A stretch of DNA of 64,000 nt, taken from assembly GCA_963920575.1 (NCBI GenBank), contig OY986969.1, positions 24,963,434-25,027,433 on the forward strand. The letters run 5' to 3'. The stretch comes from Narthecium ossifragum (lineage: Eukaryota > Streptophyta > Magnoliopsida > Dioscoreales > Nartheciaceae). The notes under the pieces are model-generated. The model searched no databases. It saw nothing but the letters and a program-made list of their open reading frames with translations, and was not told where the DNA came from. Positions 35,077-47,824 of the stretch are shown here, piece by piece. The stretch's first letter is position 1; each line of letters starts with the position of its first letter. The translations under genes were made by a program, and so were the position numbers.

Positions 35077-38000
35077 TCAAATGTCAAAACCAGGCATTGC
35101 AAACTGCGAGGCAAAGGTCTCAACACGGTTTCGCAACTCAAGGACATCCCTGTTTTTGTGAAGACTGTTAAGAAACTCCTTCTGCAGTTTCCCATGTTCC
35201 CTTTGCATAAAACTAGCAATCTGTGCAGCCCTGTAAAGAAACTCCGCAATCGTCTCAAAATCTCCTTCTAAACAACCCCTTGTTGTCATGGCAGGGGTAC
35301 CTTCAGATGGCCAAAGAAGAGAACGTCAGTGATAAAAAAAAGCAGTTGCAGTGATCCTCAAAACTGTGAGGTTCTGCACTAGAAGCATCGAAGGGAAACA
35401 GTTTTTGGACTTACCTATCCTGATTCCCGCGGGAGACATAGCACCATTCTCACCAAATATGGGAGTTTTGTTCACAGTTATCTGGCAAGCCTCACAAACC
35501 TTCTCAAAATTCTTACCTGTAGAAGATAATAAGGTCATTCCCAAATCCCGAGGAGGCTTTTAAACAGAATGCGGAAGCATGAGAGAAAAAAAAACCCACC
35601 ACAGGGTTGTAAATTAGTATGCTACACTTAGTATGACTGACCAAGAAGTCCTACTAATCCATTAGGCTTAGGCGATGAATGACAACCTGAGAAGAACTAC
35701 AGTATCAAATAACCTAGGTCTATATATGCTGCAGTCATGAAAACTAAGTGATAACTCTATTTGCATATAACTACCATTGACTATCACTGGTTCATCTCTG
35801 GTCAAAGTGTTCAGACTTCAGATTATTTAAATGCCAATGTATGTCATTCACCATTGAAATAAAATCACACAGCAGAGGCTACATAGAGAGTTCCATGTCC
35901 ATGGTCCTGTACTTAATCCTGAAGCAAGTAGCTGTAGCATACCCCTACAGAGATTCAGCAGCAAACTCATGGAAAAATGTCTGCCCTTGCTCGAATCGTG
36001 AGAAAGTACAACATTGAGGAACAGCATTGTCCCAAACATAGCAGTAAATTTGCTAGATACCAGCACCTAAGACTAACGTACAAGTTCTGGAATCATAGCT
36101 TCCACTTGTCAACTGAGTATTTCTATGCAAACTCAAGTATTTTGCTTAACAGAACGATGGTTTGACCCCAATCACTGAATCTACTGGTTGCTAGTAGGTG
36201 TCTTACCAACTCAACTAGGAATCAGCCAGGTTCAAATAATCCATCATGCACCAAAGGAATTAGGATAACAGATAACTAAAAGCTAAATACCTGTTAATCC
36301 GAGAGTCCTGAGATCCCAGAGCAGCAAATGATTATCTGTACCCCCAGTTACTAGTCTGCACTTTCTTCTCAGCAAAGCAGATGCCAATGCTTGCGCATTC
36401 TTCTTGACCTGCTGCATATATGCTTTATATTCAGGTGTGGCTACTTGCTTCAGAGCTATAGCCAGAGCAGCAATGTGGTTATTATGAGGCCCCCCTTGGA
36501 GTGAAGGAAATACAGCAAAATTTATCCTCTCCTCGAAGTCATATTGATCGCTTTCATCTGTTTGACATAGAGAAAATCCCTGCTTCTTCAGCTTTTTTCC
36601 TTTCCGGAAAAAGATTATACCACCTCTCGGACCTCGAAGGCTTTTGTGGGTTGTTGAAGTAACAATATCACAATAGTCAAATGGACTCAAGCACTCCTGC
36701 AAAGGGCAACATCGAATTACAACCACAAACAGATATACAAAAGTAACATAAATCTATCCATATATGGTGAAATAACATATTTACATCATCCAATAACATA
36801 AAAAAAGTTGATTAACCAAGCATCTCAAGCAAAAAAATAACTGAACGCGTGATATAATCAGACCCAATTCTCTCACACCAATACAGTTGTCAAGAGGTAA
36901 TGGATTGCATCAATGAGGTCACACACTACCATTTTCAAGCTTTCCTCAGTTCCATAAATTATCTTGAATTAGCAACTTGAACCAAATTCGAAATGATTAA
37001 GTGTATGATTAAGAAGCAAAATAGGGCAGGTAAACATAAGCAGCATATGATGAATACATCTTGGACTTTTTTAGGCTGTTCCAGTGGAAAAGACCACATT
37101 TATAATAACTCAAGACTTTAGAAATAGCTTCAATAATTATTTTAAGGAAAGCTTCAGCTGAACATGAGATGCTATACCCTGCAAATGATATACGCATAAT
37201 GTTTCACGCATACATTAAGTATAAACCCATGATTGTTCTTTATCTGAACTATTCACAAATCAAATCAATCTTCATCCTTAACTAAGTGACTCTCAACTCC
37301 TTCAAAGTTACCAAAACAAAAAAAGATAAAGCACAAGTCCATGAACCTAACCCGCAGTGCATCTGTGATGCCTATTACAAAACTACATAGATAAAAAGAG
37401 ACATAAACAGCTTAGGGAACCTTGCTCAGAGAAAACTGGTAAGGTAATTTTTAAGCCCTAGGCGATTAAAACTAAGCACATTAATGCATACCAAAATATA
37501 ACTTGATTTTGCTTTTTGCTAATACATGATTAAAGGGAAGAATATATTTTGAATCTAACACTCATACTCCAAAACATCTAAAATAGCATACCCTTATCCC
37601 CCATTTTTCAAAGCCAAATAGTCAATAATAAGAGATGCATGTCCAACTTCTTTTCATAGTCTTACCCTCAAACAACAATAGAACCCTTAAACAACACCCC
37701 TGTTATGATCAAATTTTAAAAAGTATGTTAAATTGCTTCAATTTATCTAAATAGATAAAAAATGGAATCGATTCATAAGAATTATGAAATAACTCTACTT
37801 AAATTAAGCCTTGCATAGCACACATAACAATAGATGCCATTGACAAAACCAATTTTATATCACTATTTTTTATCTAAATTCTAACCAATTCCCTTATTTC
37901 TCGTCCACAATAGTATATTCATTCATCAAACTAAGTTCTGAAACCATTTGGAAGTCCATTAAACAGGTGAACACGCATTACAACTAACACAACCTAATCC

Positions 38001-39131
38001 CTGCACAATCGCAGCAAGAACCTATAATTTGACATAAAAATTAGAAAGAAGCCATGAAAAGAAAAAATCTACAATCAAAAATACCTTAGCAGCCACAAGC
38101 CCGCTGATATGAGCCATATCACACAACAACACAGCTCCACACTTATCTGCAATCCGCCTAACCCGCAAATAATCCCATTCCCTGGGATACGAGCTCCCCC
38201 CACATACCAGTATCTTGGGGTGAAAATCCATCGCTCGCTCCTCAAGCTTATCATAATCGATATACCCAGTTAGTGGATTCACCTTATAAGACAAGCTCTC
38301 AAAAAATATTGAAGCCCCGGATATCTTCTTCCCGCTCGGAGTGTAATAACCATGGCTCACATGTCCTCCAGATGGGGAGTCAAGCCCCATTATCCTATCC
38401 TTGGGAAGGAGAAGCCCCGTGTACACTGCGAAGTTGGCGGAGGTACAAGAATATGGCTGTACGTTAACCCCCCAGCACTCAGGATCGAGGTCGAACGCGG
38501 CTAGGGCACGGTCGTGACACAGCCGCTCGATCTGATCGATGTACTGGTTGCCACCGTAGTACCGCGCTCCCGGCATCCCCTCAGAGTACTTGTTCGTCAG
38601 ATGGCTTCCTAGGGCATCAAGGACAGCGCGACACACGAAGTTCTCGGAGGCGACGAGCTCGATTCCCCCAACCTGGCGTTTCCGCTCCTTCTCCATAATT
38701 TCAAAGATGTCTGGATCTGCGGCAGCGAGAGGCTGGTTCCCCCAAGCCCGCACCATCGTACGGCGCGTTTCAAGGTCGAGATCAGGCCGGCACCTCTTCG
38801 AAGGGTTTAGGGACGAGGACGAGCAAGACGAGGAGGACTCCCCGCGCCGTTGCCGCTTGAGGCACATCGGGTAACCGAGGATGCTGAACTCCTCCTCCCG
38901 CTGCTCGTCATCGGAGTCGTCACAGTCGTCGGGGGCCACGGAGCCGTCCTGGTGGCTCTCCGATTGCTGATCCATGAGCTGGAGGGGGATCGACCGCGAG
39001 GGACAGGAATGGTCCCGGAGGCTCGGATCAATCTGGAGCGAGATGGAGTCATCAGCGATCGGGGTGCGTGGGGCCGCCCCGTTGGCGTGGAACCCTAGCG
39101 AGAGACTCGATGGGGGCTGCGAGAGATCCAT
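35077..39131 (-). CDS. Serine hydroxymethyltransferase, SHM6/SHM7 (nuclear) type
   Basis: Four exons, 38085-39131, 36291-36696, 35415-35516 and 35077-35300, join to 592 residues, matching the ~598 of Arabidopsis SHM6/7. The enzyme interconverts serine and glycine with tetrahydrofolate to make 5,10-methylene-THF, using pyridoxal phosphate. The PLP-binding lysine is K367 in [37 protein letters not shown] and [12 protein letters not shown] are standard motifs. A ~130-residue N-terminal extension has acidic ([14 protein letters not shown]) and basic ([17 protein letters not shown]) patches, as in the SHM7/MSA1 group. That group is reported as nuclear and linked to SAM supply, so a nuclear site is inferred. 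ATG 39131 was chosen because the apparent extension starts with TTG. Intron 1 is 1.4 kb. Confidence 0.92.
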
Positions 39132-39956
39132 GTCGACCAAATGGAAACCCTAATCCCGTGGATTGCCACAACAACAACAGATGCAACGGCAACACCAGCA
39201 GCGGCAATGGCGGAAGTTGGATTTGGTCTTGATATAGAACGAAGAGGGTCCGGATTCCATCAACGGCGAGGTGGCCGAGTTGAAGAGATTGGCGAGCAAA
39301 ACCCTAGCCCTAGAAACGGGTGGGAGGAGACGAAGAAAGGGAAAGGGAAGGTGCGCCAGCGGGACGACGACGGGGTACAGCCGGGGTTTAAAAGGACGAG
39401 GACGGAGGACGCAGTTCTGGAAGCGTGGGATGAACCTAGACGGAATCCGATATGCGACTACAGCGGCAACCGGGAGTAGCCGGTAATCGGTCGGCCTCCT
39501 TTTCACCTGTTTTCGAGCGAAAATAATGGTGACCAGGAGGTGGGGATCAGTCGAAGAAAACATTGTAAATTGGCTAACACGTTATTGCCACGTGGAAGGG
39601 ATGCGATGAGGATGACTACTAAATTGGTTTTTCGGAATATTGTTGGTATATATACTTTTTTCTTTTCAAGGTTAATTGCATAAAACCTTCCGAGGAGTGA
39701 AGATAGTTGATATCACAAAACTCCCTATTTTCTATTTTTTTTTTTGTAAAACCACCTGAACAGTGGATTACATCTCAATGAGAGTAATTTATAAGTAATT
39801 CTAAATAGACCATAAATTTTTGCCCGATACATCACATGTCCATAACTTTTGTTAACCATCGAGCCATATGCTAAAACTAGTGGGCCCTGTCACTTGGCAG
39901 GTGATCACCCACTAACTTTCCCATTTATCATCTACTAACTCCCCTCTCCTCCTCAT
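39132..39956. other. SHMT 5' flank
   Basis: GC-rich promoter and leader region to about 39560, then AT-rich DNA. A plus-strand open frame at 39141-39479 lies across the leader and has no recognisable domain. Confidence 0.4.
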
Positions 39957-40971
39957 CAGTGGCAGATTTTAAAATTTAAGTAAGTGACGGCTCAAAATAT
40001 TTTCAACCCTCACTCATAAAACGGAGGAATGCCTACATACATAATGTATATTGATCAGCTCATTCACTAACACAAAATACCAAAATGTCAAGGTATAAAA
40101 ATAACTAACAAAGATACATGATAAAATAAATAAACAAACTAAGTCGTCACTAATCGTGATAATTGCATCCTACGGAACTTTATATTTTGAAAGCGTTGTA
40201 AAATAACTTCATCATCAATAGTTTTAAAAAACTCTTTTTCAACATACACAACCAAGCTGTCATTCATCCACTCATTACAATACCCAATCTCGGATGGGTG
40301 GATGCAGGGGCGGATCCAGGATTGTAAGCCTACCTGGGCTAATGGGCTAGCTTATAAATTTTGCCCGAACTAGTGGGCTAGGCCCGTAAACAAATACCTT
40401 TAGTATATAGGTTTTTTCTAATTTTTTAATGGATTTTCATGTGGGCTGCCCGGGCTGCAACCCACACGTGGATCCGCCCCTGGGTGGATGGTTGTTGGCT
40501 GTTGCCGGTGACTGGAAGGATGGCGTTGGCAATGGAGAGGGAACAAGGAGAAGGAGGCGGTGTAGTCGGTATGAAGCTTGGAAAGCATCGTGGGTGACCC
40601 GTGGCCAACGAACAACGGAGCATGTAGAGGGGGCGTGGCTGATGGACGACGGAGCCGGTAGAGTGGGCGTGGTCGATGGGCGATGGCGTTGGGTGTGGGC
40701 AACGGAGTTGGTAGAGGGGGGATGACCGGATAAGAGAAAAGAGAGAGATGAGAGATGAGAGAGGAGAGAGGAGAGAGAGAGAGATGAGGGACTGAGGTGG
40801 ATGGGATGGCTAGTCAGTCACATCCCATCCCATATCTCTCTCATCGTTTAACTGCAAAGAGTTTTTAGGCTGGAGGATAGGAAGATGAGGTTGTGAGTTT
40901 TGATGTGTGTTTAAAAAAAAAAATTTGTTTTTTTTCAAGGCTGCACTTGCCCCCACGTAAATCCGCCACTG
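39957..40971. mobile_element. Non-autonomous hAT transposon
   Basis: Starts CAGTGGCAGATTT and ends AAATCCGCCACTG. The flanking 8-bp duplication CTCCTCAT is perfect at 39949-39956 and 40972-40979. The 1015-bp body encodes no transposase. It contains a second, younger hAT element at 40305-40482. Confidence 0.9.
40305..40482. mobile_element. hAT MITE nested in the larger hAT element
   Basis: The 178-bp element begins CAGGGGCGGATCCAGG and ends GTGGATCCGCCCCTG. It is flanked by a perfect 8-bp duplication GGTGGATG at 40297-40304 and 40483-40490. No coding capacity. Confidence 0.92.
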
Positions 40972-40979
40972 CTCCTCAT

Positions 40980-42022
40980 TAAGCACATCCCTCACTAACA
41001 TTTCCCTCGACGTAGACTCAATGTAGGACTAAGCCTCCCATATAGGATCCACGTAGGACAACCCATGGGTTAACTTATAACACCATATTTGCTAAAAAAA
41101 TCGGTGTGCGTGAATGATATTGACAAATTACACGGTTTGACCGTTGCCCACTAAATATTTTAATATTTGATTCGATCAGTCAGTGGTTAATCACCAAATA
41201 GTGTGATGCACTCAGCATAAAGTACAATATATTTAGAACTAGTACTCACATGTGCCCCTGGCACAATTTTTAATTATTGCTAATATAAAATTTTAACAAA
41301 CTCCCTGTAGTTTGTCTGGTTAGATGGCTGGGTTGACCCGTAGGTGGTCCAGAGTTCGAAGGTTGGTCATAGCTTTTTGTTCACTGCCACCATAAAAACA
41401 TAGCCAATAAAATTTAGGGTATATAAAATAATAATAAATAATATAAGTCTTAGCATTAGCATTAGCATTAGCATAAGATAATATTAATAGAACTTAGCTT
41501 GATATGAATTAATGCACCTTTATATAAAACAAACTTAGGAAATATATATAAAGAAACTTAGGGGATATGAATTAATGCAGGTTAACCGAAACTGCTTCTT
41601 ATAAGATTGATTACTCTTCACTTAATACAAAAAATATAATGGATATATGTATGTATATTTAAACTCAAGTCATTATGTCCAAGGGCCTATTAGATATTTT
41701 CACAAATTAATCATGCATTTTATTATTTTTATTATGATTAAGTCTCAAGAAATGATTTTAGATTTTCAGAAATTTTGGATATTAAAAACATATATTTCTC
41801 ATCTAAAGTGGAAAGCCTGCATTTGATTATTCTTGGAAATGGAAAACTCGGCTCAAATGGACTGGCCGGAGAGGCGCAAGCCACGTGCATAGATAGGCTA
41901 CTGTATCAAACCTTGGCTCCGCGTCGAGCTCCCAGAGAAATCCCCAGATCTGGTGGTGATCGCTGTTCCAGGGAAGAGCGGAGAGAAAGAAGAGGAGACC
42001 ATAAGATCAATTGGAGAGAGAG
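40980..42022. other. Intergenic DNA
   Basis: AT-rich, with a short GCATTA hexamer repeat at about 41453-41473. No gene is seen until the small reading frame at 42023. Confidence 0.4.
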
Positions 42023-42166
42023 ATGGATTGCAAGAAGAGGAGGCATGGATCGACGACCTTCTTCGTGATGGTGGATTACCTCTTCTTGCTCGTCTTCTTC
42101 TGCTTCCTATGCTACTTCCTCCTCAAGATCTGGCCTGGTCTCGCCCGCCTCGTCTCCGCCGCCTGA
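42023..42166 (+). CDS. Possible 47-residue membrane microprotein
   Basis: ATG 42023 opens a 48-codon frame ending TGA. The product starts [20 protein letters not shown] and continues as a hydrophobic helix, [18 protein letters not shown], then a short polar end. A basic N-terminus followed by one long transmembrane segment is typical of small single-pass plant proteins, and [10 protein letters not shown] is a pattern I associate with conserved short plant proteins. Codon use is GC-rich, CTC/TTC-heavy, unlike the AT-rich flanks. A GAGAGAG-containing leader precedes it and a plausible donor-like CCGGTA follows in the 3' region. Transcription is not shown. Confidence 0.5.
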   Translation: MDCKKRRHGSTTFFVMVDYLFLLVFFCFLCYFLLKIWPGLARLVSAA

Positions 42167-43270
42167 TCCCTCTTCCGTGACTCCGGTACCGATCCTGCTT
42201 CTTTATTTGTCATCGATCCCTCCCTAGTCGTCGTTGAGTTCTGGAATTTTGTCCCAGAGGGGGATTTTTTCCGGTATAAGTACGCCTAATTCGTACATTT
42301 CGAATTAATGAAGCAGTAGTGATTGTGTTATGGATTTGTTTCTCAGTTAATGTCGATCTTCAAGTCTTGGATGTCTGCTGCTGTTATTAATTGTGCAGTT
42401 GGCGTTGGTACTTCTCTGAGATTCTATAAGGGTCCACTGGGTTGGGTTATTTTTAGTAGCATTAATCGGCACAACTTAGATTTAGGTGGCCTAGGGAGTC
42501 TTTGTTGGATTGGATCTTTAGATGACCATCCTTTCTAATTTTCTATGAAAGAAGATGATGTTAACAATGATGAGTTAGTAATTAAAAAATAAGAAGTATA
42601 TGTACAACAACTGTCTTCTTAGATTAAATTACCAAATTTTACAAACACGCCTCACATCATCAAAGAAACACGACACGCCCAAATTGACCCGAAATACCAC
42701 AGCTATAAGAAACGCGACACGCCCAAATTGATACCCTTCTCGTATACCCTTCTTCTCGCAAAGAAAGCGATAGATTTTGTCGATCTCTGGACAGTTAATT
42801 TGCTTACAGAAAACAGAGAATGTGTGTATAGAATCATAGAGTAAACAAACAACAAATCATAAAGGATTCTTGTAATTCTTACAAGTGGTGTAATACTCAA
42901 GACATATACTTGTGTTTTCGCTACAGATAGTGCATGGGATCTCAAAAGTATATTTGTGCTAATATCGCTGTTGAAGTCCAAATGGTATATCTAAACTGCA
43001 GATCAAGAACCTATTCCAATAGGAAATTTAAAAATCTAGAAGACTACCCTGCTGATTTGTCATGTCATATATCTATGAGGTAAGTTTGCATTTCTTTGTG
43101 CATTGCATTTGAACCGAAAAATTGGATATTCCTGCTGTATTAAGAGGACCAATGACTTAAAAAAAAGTCCATGTGATAATCGAGCCTGAGTTAAAATTTA
43201 CGCAAATTCAACAAAAAGCAGATAACTTTGCAGAGGAAGAAATAAACTTGTTACAATGTGGTGTAAAGTT
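42167..43270. other. Intergenic DNA
   Basis: Probable 3' region of the small gene. A 25-bp string containing CGACACGCCCAAATTGA occurs twice, near 42670 and 42715. Nothing else is recognised. Confidence 0.4.
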
Positions 43271-45046
43271 TCATGAGGTTTTCTCTGCCTCGGCTGCTTT
43301 CTCCTCTTCTTGCTTCTTCCTCAAAGACGGAGGTGGTCTAACCACAATGCTTCTCTTCCATTTTTTGTCTAGCTTTCTCGATAGCCTTTTATTGATTCCT
43401 TCTTCGATTTCCCTCTCTCGTCGTACTGTCAGCATTCGAGCAACCTACATCGAGGACAATAGATAAAATGAGTGGAAGAGGTGGATATTAAACATTTCAG
43501 AGCTCTTGCTGTTGAAGTAAGCAAAGGTGTGAACACCATTTATGGTACAGATTGAGACACTAAATACAAGATTGTTCCATTCAACCTAGTGTTCCCTCCA
43601 TGATTGTGGCATGGTCAGGGACACCTTCACAATTCACATCACGCCAATAATTTGCATCGAGATGCAATATCATGACACAAATATCATGTTACAAATATGA
43701 CATTGAGTACATCCTCTTAGCATGCCCCTAGACTACAAGATAATAACCATTGATACCCAAAAATATAGGCAATGTTTGCCGAGCGTATTGGGGTATCTTG
43801 CATGGCAATCTGAACAGAATTGAAAATACGGGCAGAAGAGTAAGTAATCATGTATTCATTTACATTACCACCAGGTTGAATAAGAAATGATACCTTATCT
43901 TGTTCAATAACTGAGATGCAGACACAGGACCAATGTGTACATACACACAAATGTAGACAGGGCATCTTTCATGTTTCGGAGCTGATACTTAGACGACAAT
44001 AACATCGTAACAATGAAAAACATATTAGAGCCCAACAACTTTATGCTCACCAATTCCTCTTGCTTGTATCTTTAAACAAAGGTTCATTAATTCATATCTC
44101 AGATCCTTGAAAGTGGCCTTGAATAACAAAATGAAATTCCTCATACAAATGGCAGGAATTTCTGAAGCTCCTTTAAAACATCACCTATAACTGAAGAAGT
44201 CCATTTTGCTCACTACACATCAAAGCATTGTTTAGAAGCCATTTAAATCTGGAGCATCAAAATATATACATCTCATGCCTCTACATTCTGGAATCGTCTC
44301 CAAAGTCATGCTATAGAAGCCTGTCCCTCTATTACTTTCAGTTTCTAATTACCTATGCTAAGCAGTTCTTCACCATATGAAAACCCACTAAACCTCAAGG
44401 AATATGACTACAATGCTAGTCAATGCAAGTATCTAAGATAAAACAACTATTTTCATCCTGAATTAGGATCATAAACAAAGAAAATAGAACATGGGTTTTC
44501 CTTAATTTTTTCTTGCAGATTTAGAAATTATGAAGAACAAAACCTTCTTAAACTCAATGTTCACAATGGATTCTGCGAACCAAGAAAAAGATTCAACTTT
44601 TGACGAGATTTTAGAGCATAAAGTAGAAAACAATACAGGAGGTTTTCAGATTTGGTGGCGAAGCTTGAGAAATGAGACATTACCCTCTTCCGCATGCGGC
44701 GGAACTCGCTGGATTTGAACTCGTTCCGCGCCGACCTCTGCAAGCGGAGCATGAAGAGCTCCCCCTTGATATCGATGATCTCCTCGTTGATCTCCTCCGT
44801 CGTCTTCTCCCTAATATCCTTCAGCTCCTCCTCTCTTTTCGCCATCCTCACCGTCATACCGCCGCCACTTTGCCTCCTAATCGGGGCACCAGCGCCGGCC
44901 CCTATCCGAATCCGGATGCCATTGAAGGACGAGCACAGTGGGGATAACGGAACCACGAGCTTAGAACGGAAGGGAGTCGAACCTAGGGTGGAGGCAAACG
45001 AGGAGAGGCGAAGAGAGGCGGGCTGTGACGATATCCCCAGAGACAT
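43271..45046 (-). CDS. RPL29: Plastid 50S ribosomal protein uL29c
   Basis: Two exons, 44684-45046 and 43271-43444, join in frame to 178 residues, with a 1239-bp intron. The first ~65 residues are Ser/Arg-rich and lack acidic residues, as in a chloroplast transit peptide. The uL29 core follows: MAKREEELKDIREKTTEEIN, then ELFMLRLQRSARNEF and RRMRKRVARMLTVRREREIE. A basic C-terminal extension, LDKKWKRSIVVRPPPSL, and an acidic KQEEEKAAEAEK tail are typical of the plant plastid form. It binds 23S rRNA at the polypeptide exit of the plastid ribosome. It shares a 231-bp divergent promoter region with the exonuclease gene at 45278. Confidence 0.92.
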
Positions 45047-45277
45047 GGCTATCTCCTCCTACCTTAGCTCTGGCGAGCGTTGCCGGCTCGAAGCGAGTGG
45101 GGATAGGGATGTGGTGGTATTCCGGATAAGGTTCCCTCGAAGCCCCGTTAGTTCCACAATATTGGAGCTCCGATGTCCACAAGCCCCCACCAACAAGTTG
45201 GATGCGGATCTTGAACCCGCTACCCTATAACCCAAATGTTTACAGTTATCGCTCGCAGTCGCTAGCTCCAGCGAGCA
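45047..45277. promoter_or_regulatory. Shared divergent promoter, uL29c / 5'-3' exonuclease
   Basis: Only 231 bp separates the start codons of two head-to-head genes whose products probably both act in organelles. Leaders and both core promoters must fit here. No TATA box is obvious on either strand. Confidence 0.5.
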
Positions 45278-47824
45278 ATGGCGGTGGTAGCGGGAGCGGC
45301 GACGGCGGCCTTCGTGCCGCCGGCATCCGTAACTCCTCGCGCGCGGAGGCGCTGTCCGTGCGCGAGGCACGCCGCTTCCACCCATCACTCGTCTACGAGG
45401 ACTTCGCACAAGCACTTGGAGGGGCACAAGAACAGGGTGTTCCTCTTGGATGTGAACCCCCTATGCTATCAGGGATCCCAACCCAGCCTCGCCTCCTTTG
45501 CCCGCTGGATAAGGCTGTTCTTCTCCGAAGTCTCCTTCCGCGACCCCGTCATCGCCGTAAGGTTCTTAAGCTCCCTCTTTGTTTGTTTCAGCAAAGGGAG
45601 ATAAAAGTGTGAGTTTTGGGTTCTCTCAGGTGCTTGATGGAGAGGATTCGAACGAGTACCGGAGGCAGCTGCTGCCTTCGTACAAAGCGCACAGGAGGAG
45701 GAGGTTGATGGCGGCGTCTCAAAAGTCGAGCTCCACCGATACCCAAGTGGCCAATGTTCTTAGGAGGTGCAACGTGCCGGTGGGTGAGATGCTCTATCAC
45801 CAACCGGACTTGGTCGATTTTTTTTCTTGGTTGAGTTCTTGTTGTTGATGCCTTTGTGCCCTTATCACTTCATGTTGAAGTACTTACTTATCCAGACTCC
45901 CCTAGTAGTGAAAACATACGGTGAAAAGCTAGAGGCACATAAGCTTCCTCGCTAAGTTTTACTGTCAAATAGGAATTGATCATATGAATCTGGCCCTTTA
46001 ATGAAAAAAACAGAGGAGAATCATCAATGGGGTGTTTGTTTGCATTTTGGGATGTACCACCATAACAGTGTAGGGGTATGGATGCAAGTTCAATTAGTTC
46101 ACAGGATCGAAGAATTTACATACATAGGGTCTAGAAAAGGTCTTGAACAGAAGAAATTAGGGTTGCTGAAAAAAAGGCCTTGCAGATTGCGTCCTAGCAT
46201 CTGATACCTGTGAACCCATCAGAACCATAAACTTCCTTTCCTGATATTTCCTGTTTTAGTTTGATTTGGTTGTATCATGGAAGTCTCCTGCCACCGTTGT
46301 GCTTTATATATGTCTAACCATCAACATTTCTTCAATTTATATACCTTATGGATATAAGAAGAGAAATCTGATATTCAGAAAAGAAACATTATAAAGTGGA
46401 AAGAAAAGTATCTGCATTTTTTTTCGTATTGTTTATAGCTTTCTCAAATTATCTGGATTTAATGTGGTTTCTAGAAATTAGTCCTGCTATCTATTTGGTC
46501 TGCTGATGCTGATTATAAACATATACTCATGCATCTACCTAGTTACGAGGTGTAGAGCAAAAGTACCGGAATGGTTATGGTTACTGTTCTTCTGGCTTAT
46601 CACAGCCCTTAAGTCAAGCTTTTGATTATTAATAAGTATTTTTTAAATCCTCAAGTGGGGAAAGTGCTGCCAGATGCAATCCTGGCTAAAGTCTTGGCAA
46701 GAATTTTTTTCCAATGAATGAATGGATCTTTGTGTTCTTTAATGTTACTAAAGATGCTAAAGAACAATAGCCTTATGTATTGAAATATTGAGGACATTCA
46801 TTCTTGCGAAGTGTTGTTTAAGTTGCATAGCACTGCAGGTTATCAAAGTTCATGGCTATGAAGCAGATGATGTTGTAGCTACACTGATGGATCAAGTCTT
46901 AAAGAGAGGCGTTCAAGTTGTTATTGGCTCACCTGATAAAGATTTTAAGCAGCTGATATCAGAAGATGTCCAAATGGTTATGCCGATGCCTGATTTTGGC
47001 CGCTGGTCTTATTTCACGTTGAGACATTACATTGCCCAAAACCAGTGTGATCCGAGCTCTGACTTGAGTCTTAGTGAGTACAATGTGTTTATACTGATTG
47101 CACCGCCCAGCTACTTTTGATATGATTTATGTACTTTTAAGTATGTTATGTCTAGATGTTTAGTTTGCACATTCTTTGCATAGCTAACGTGGTATAGAAA
47201 TTGACATGCACTCTCCCGGACAGTGGTAGGCCACAATCGTGACTAGTGGATTAGCAAGTGATTGAAATATTTTGTTAACTAAGTTCACCTTAAGATAGAG
47301 AGCAATAGAACCAACCAGTGTTGCATAACACATTCTTTTATTTATTTATTTAGGTCATTGCTTTTAATGCATGTATCTAAAGCTTTGATTGTCTAGGGTG
47401 CCTAATGGGTGATGAAGCTGATGGCGTCCATGGAATTCAGCACTTGGTTCCTGGTTTTGGTCGCAGGACAGCACTGAAGCTCTTGAAGAAGCATGGTTCT
47501 CTAGAAAACTTGCTTGCTGCAGCTGCTATCAGGACGGTCGGAAAACGCTATGCACAAGATGCTCTTACCAAGTACGCTGACTATTTGCGGAAGAATTACA
47601 ACGTGCTCTGCCTAAGAAGGTATCTAAGAATTCTTTGTCACAGTACGGTCTAGTTTGTAGTCCTTAAATTATGATGCTAATAGCTTGCATCCAGGGACGC
47701 ATGCGTGCAGTTTGAAGAAGAGTGGCTACGGGAGAGAGACACTTCATATGACTCAGCTGTGTTGACATGCTTTGTTGAAAAGTTGGCGGAATCTGGGAAG
47801 TTGATCCGCAGAGTAGCATTATAA
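45278..47824 (+). CDS. 5'-3' exonuclease family protein, organellar type (PIN-like/H3TH)
   Basis: Five exons, 45278-45556, 45630-45779, 46839-47073, 47397-47619 and 47695-47824, join to 338 residues. The protein resembles the 5'-3' exonuclease domain of bacterial DNA polymerase I. FLLDVNPLCYQG and VLDGEDSNEYRRQLLPSYKA start the nuclease core. GYEADDVVATL (E151, D153, D154) and GSPDKDFKQLI supply metal-binding acids, and GDEADGVHG with GFGRRTALKLLKKHGSLENLL is the H3TH DNA-binding motif, where most relatives have GD-SDN-PG. The basic, Ala-rich first ~50 residues look like an organelle transit peptide. Plant members act in mitochondrial or plastid DNA maintenance. Exon 2 ends at CCG before GTGGGT; this choice keeps NVPVIKVHGYEADD in frame. 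Confidence 0.87.

Noticed and set aside
39132..39140. Upstream extension of SHMT by three codons
   Set aside because: It would start at TTG. ATG 39131 gives the expected MDLS-type N-terminus.
39141..39479. Plus-strand 112-codon frame facing away from SHMT
   Set aside because: Low-complexity, no domain, overlaps the SHMT leader and promoter; more likely a chance frame in GC-rich DNA.
39880..41050. Reverse copy of the 12720-13123 repeat around the nested hAT elements
   Set aside because: Shared CACTAACTTTCC-type strings are short and the order is weakly matched; homology could not be supported by eye.
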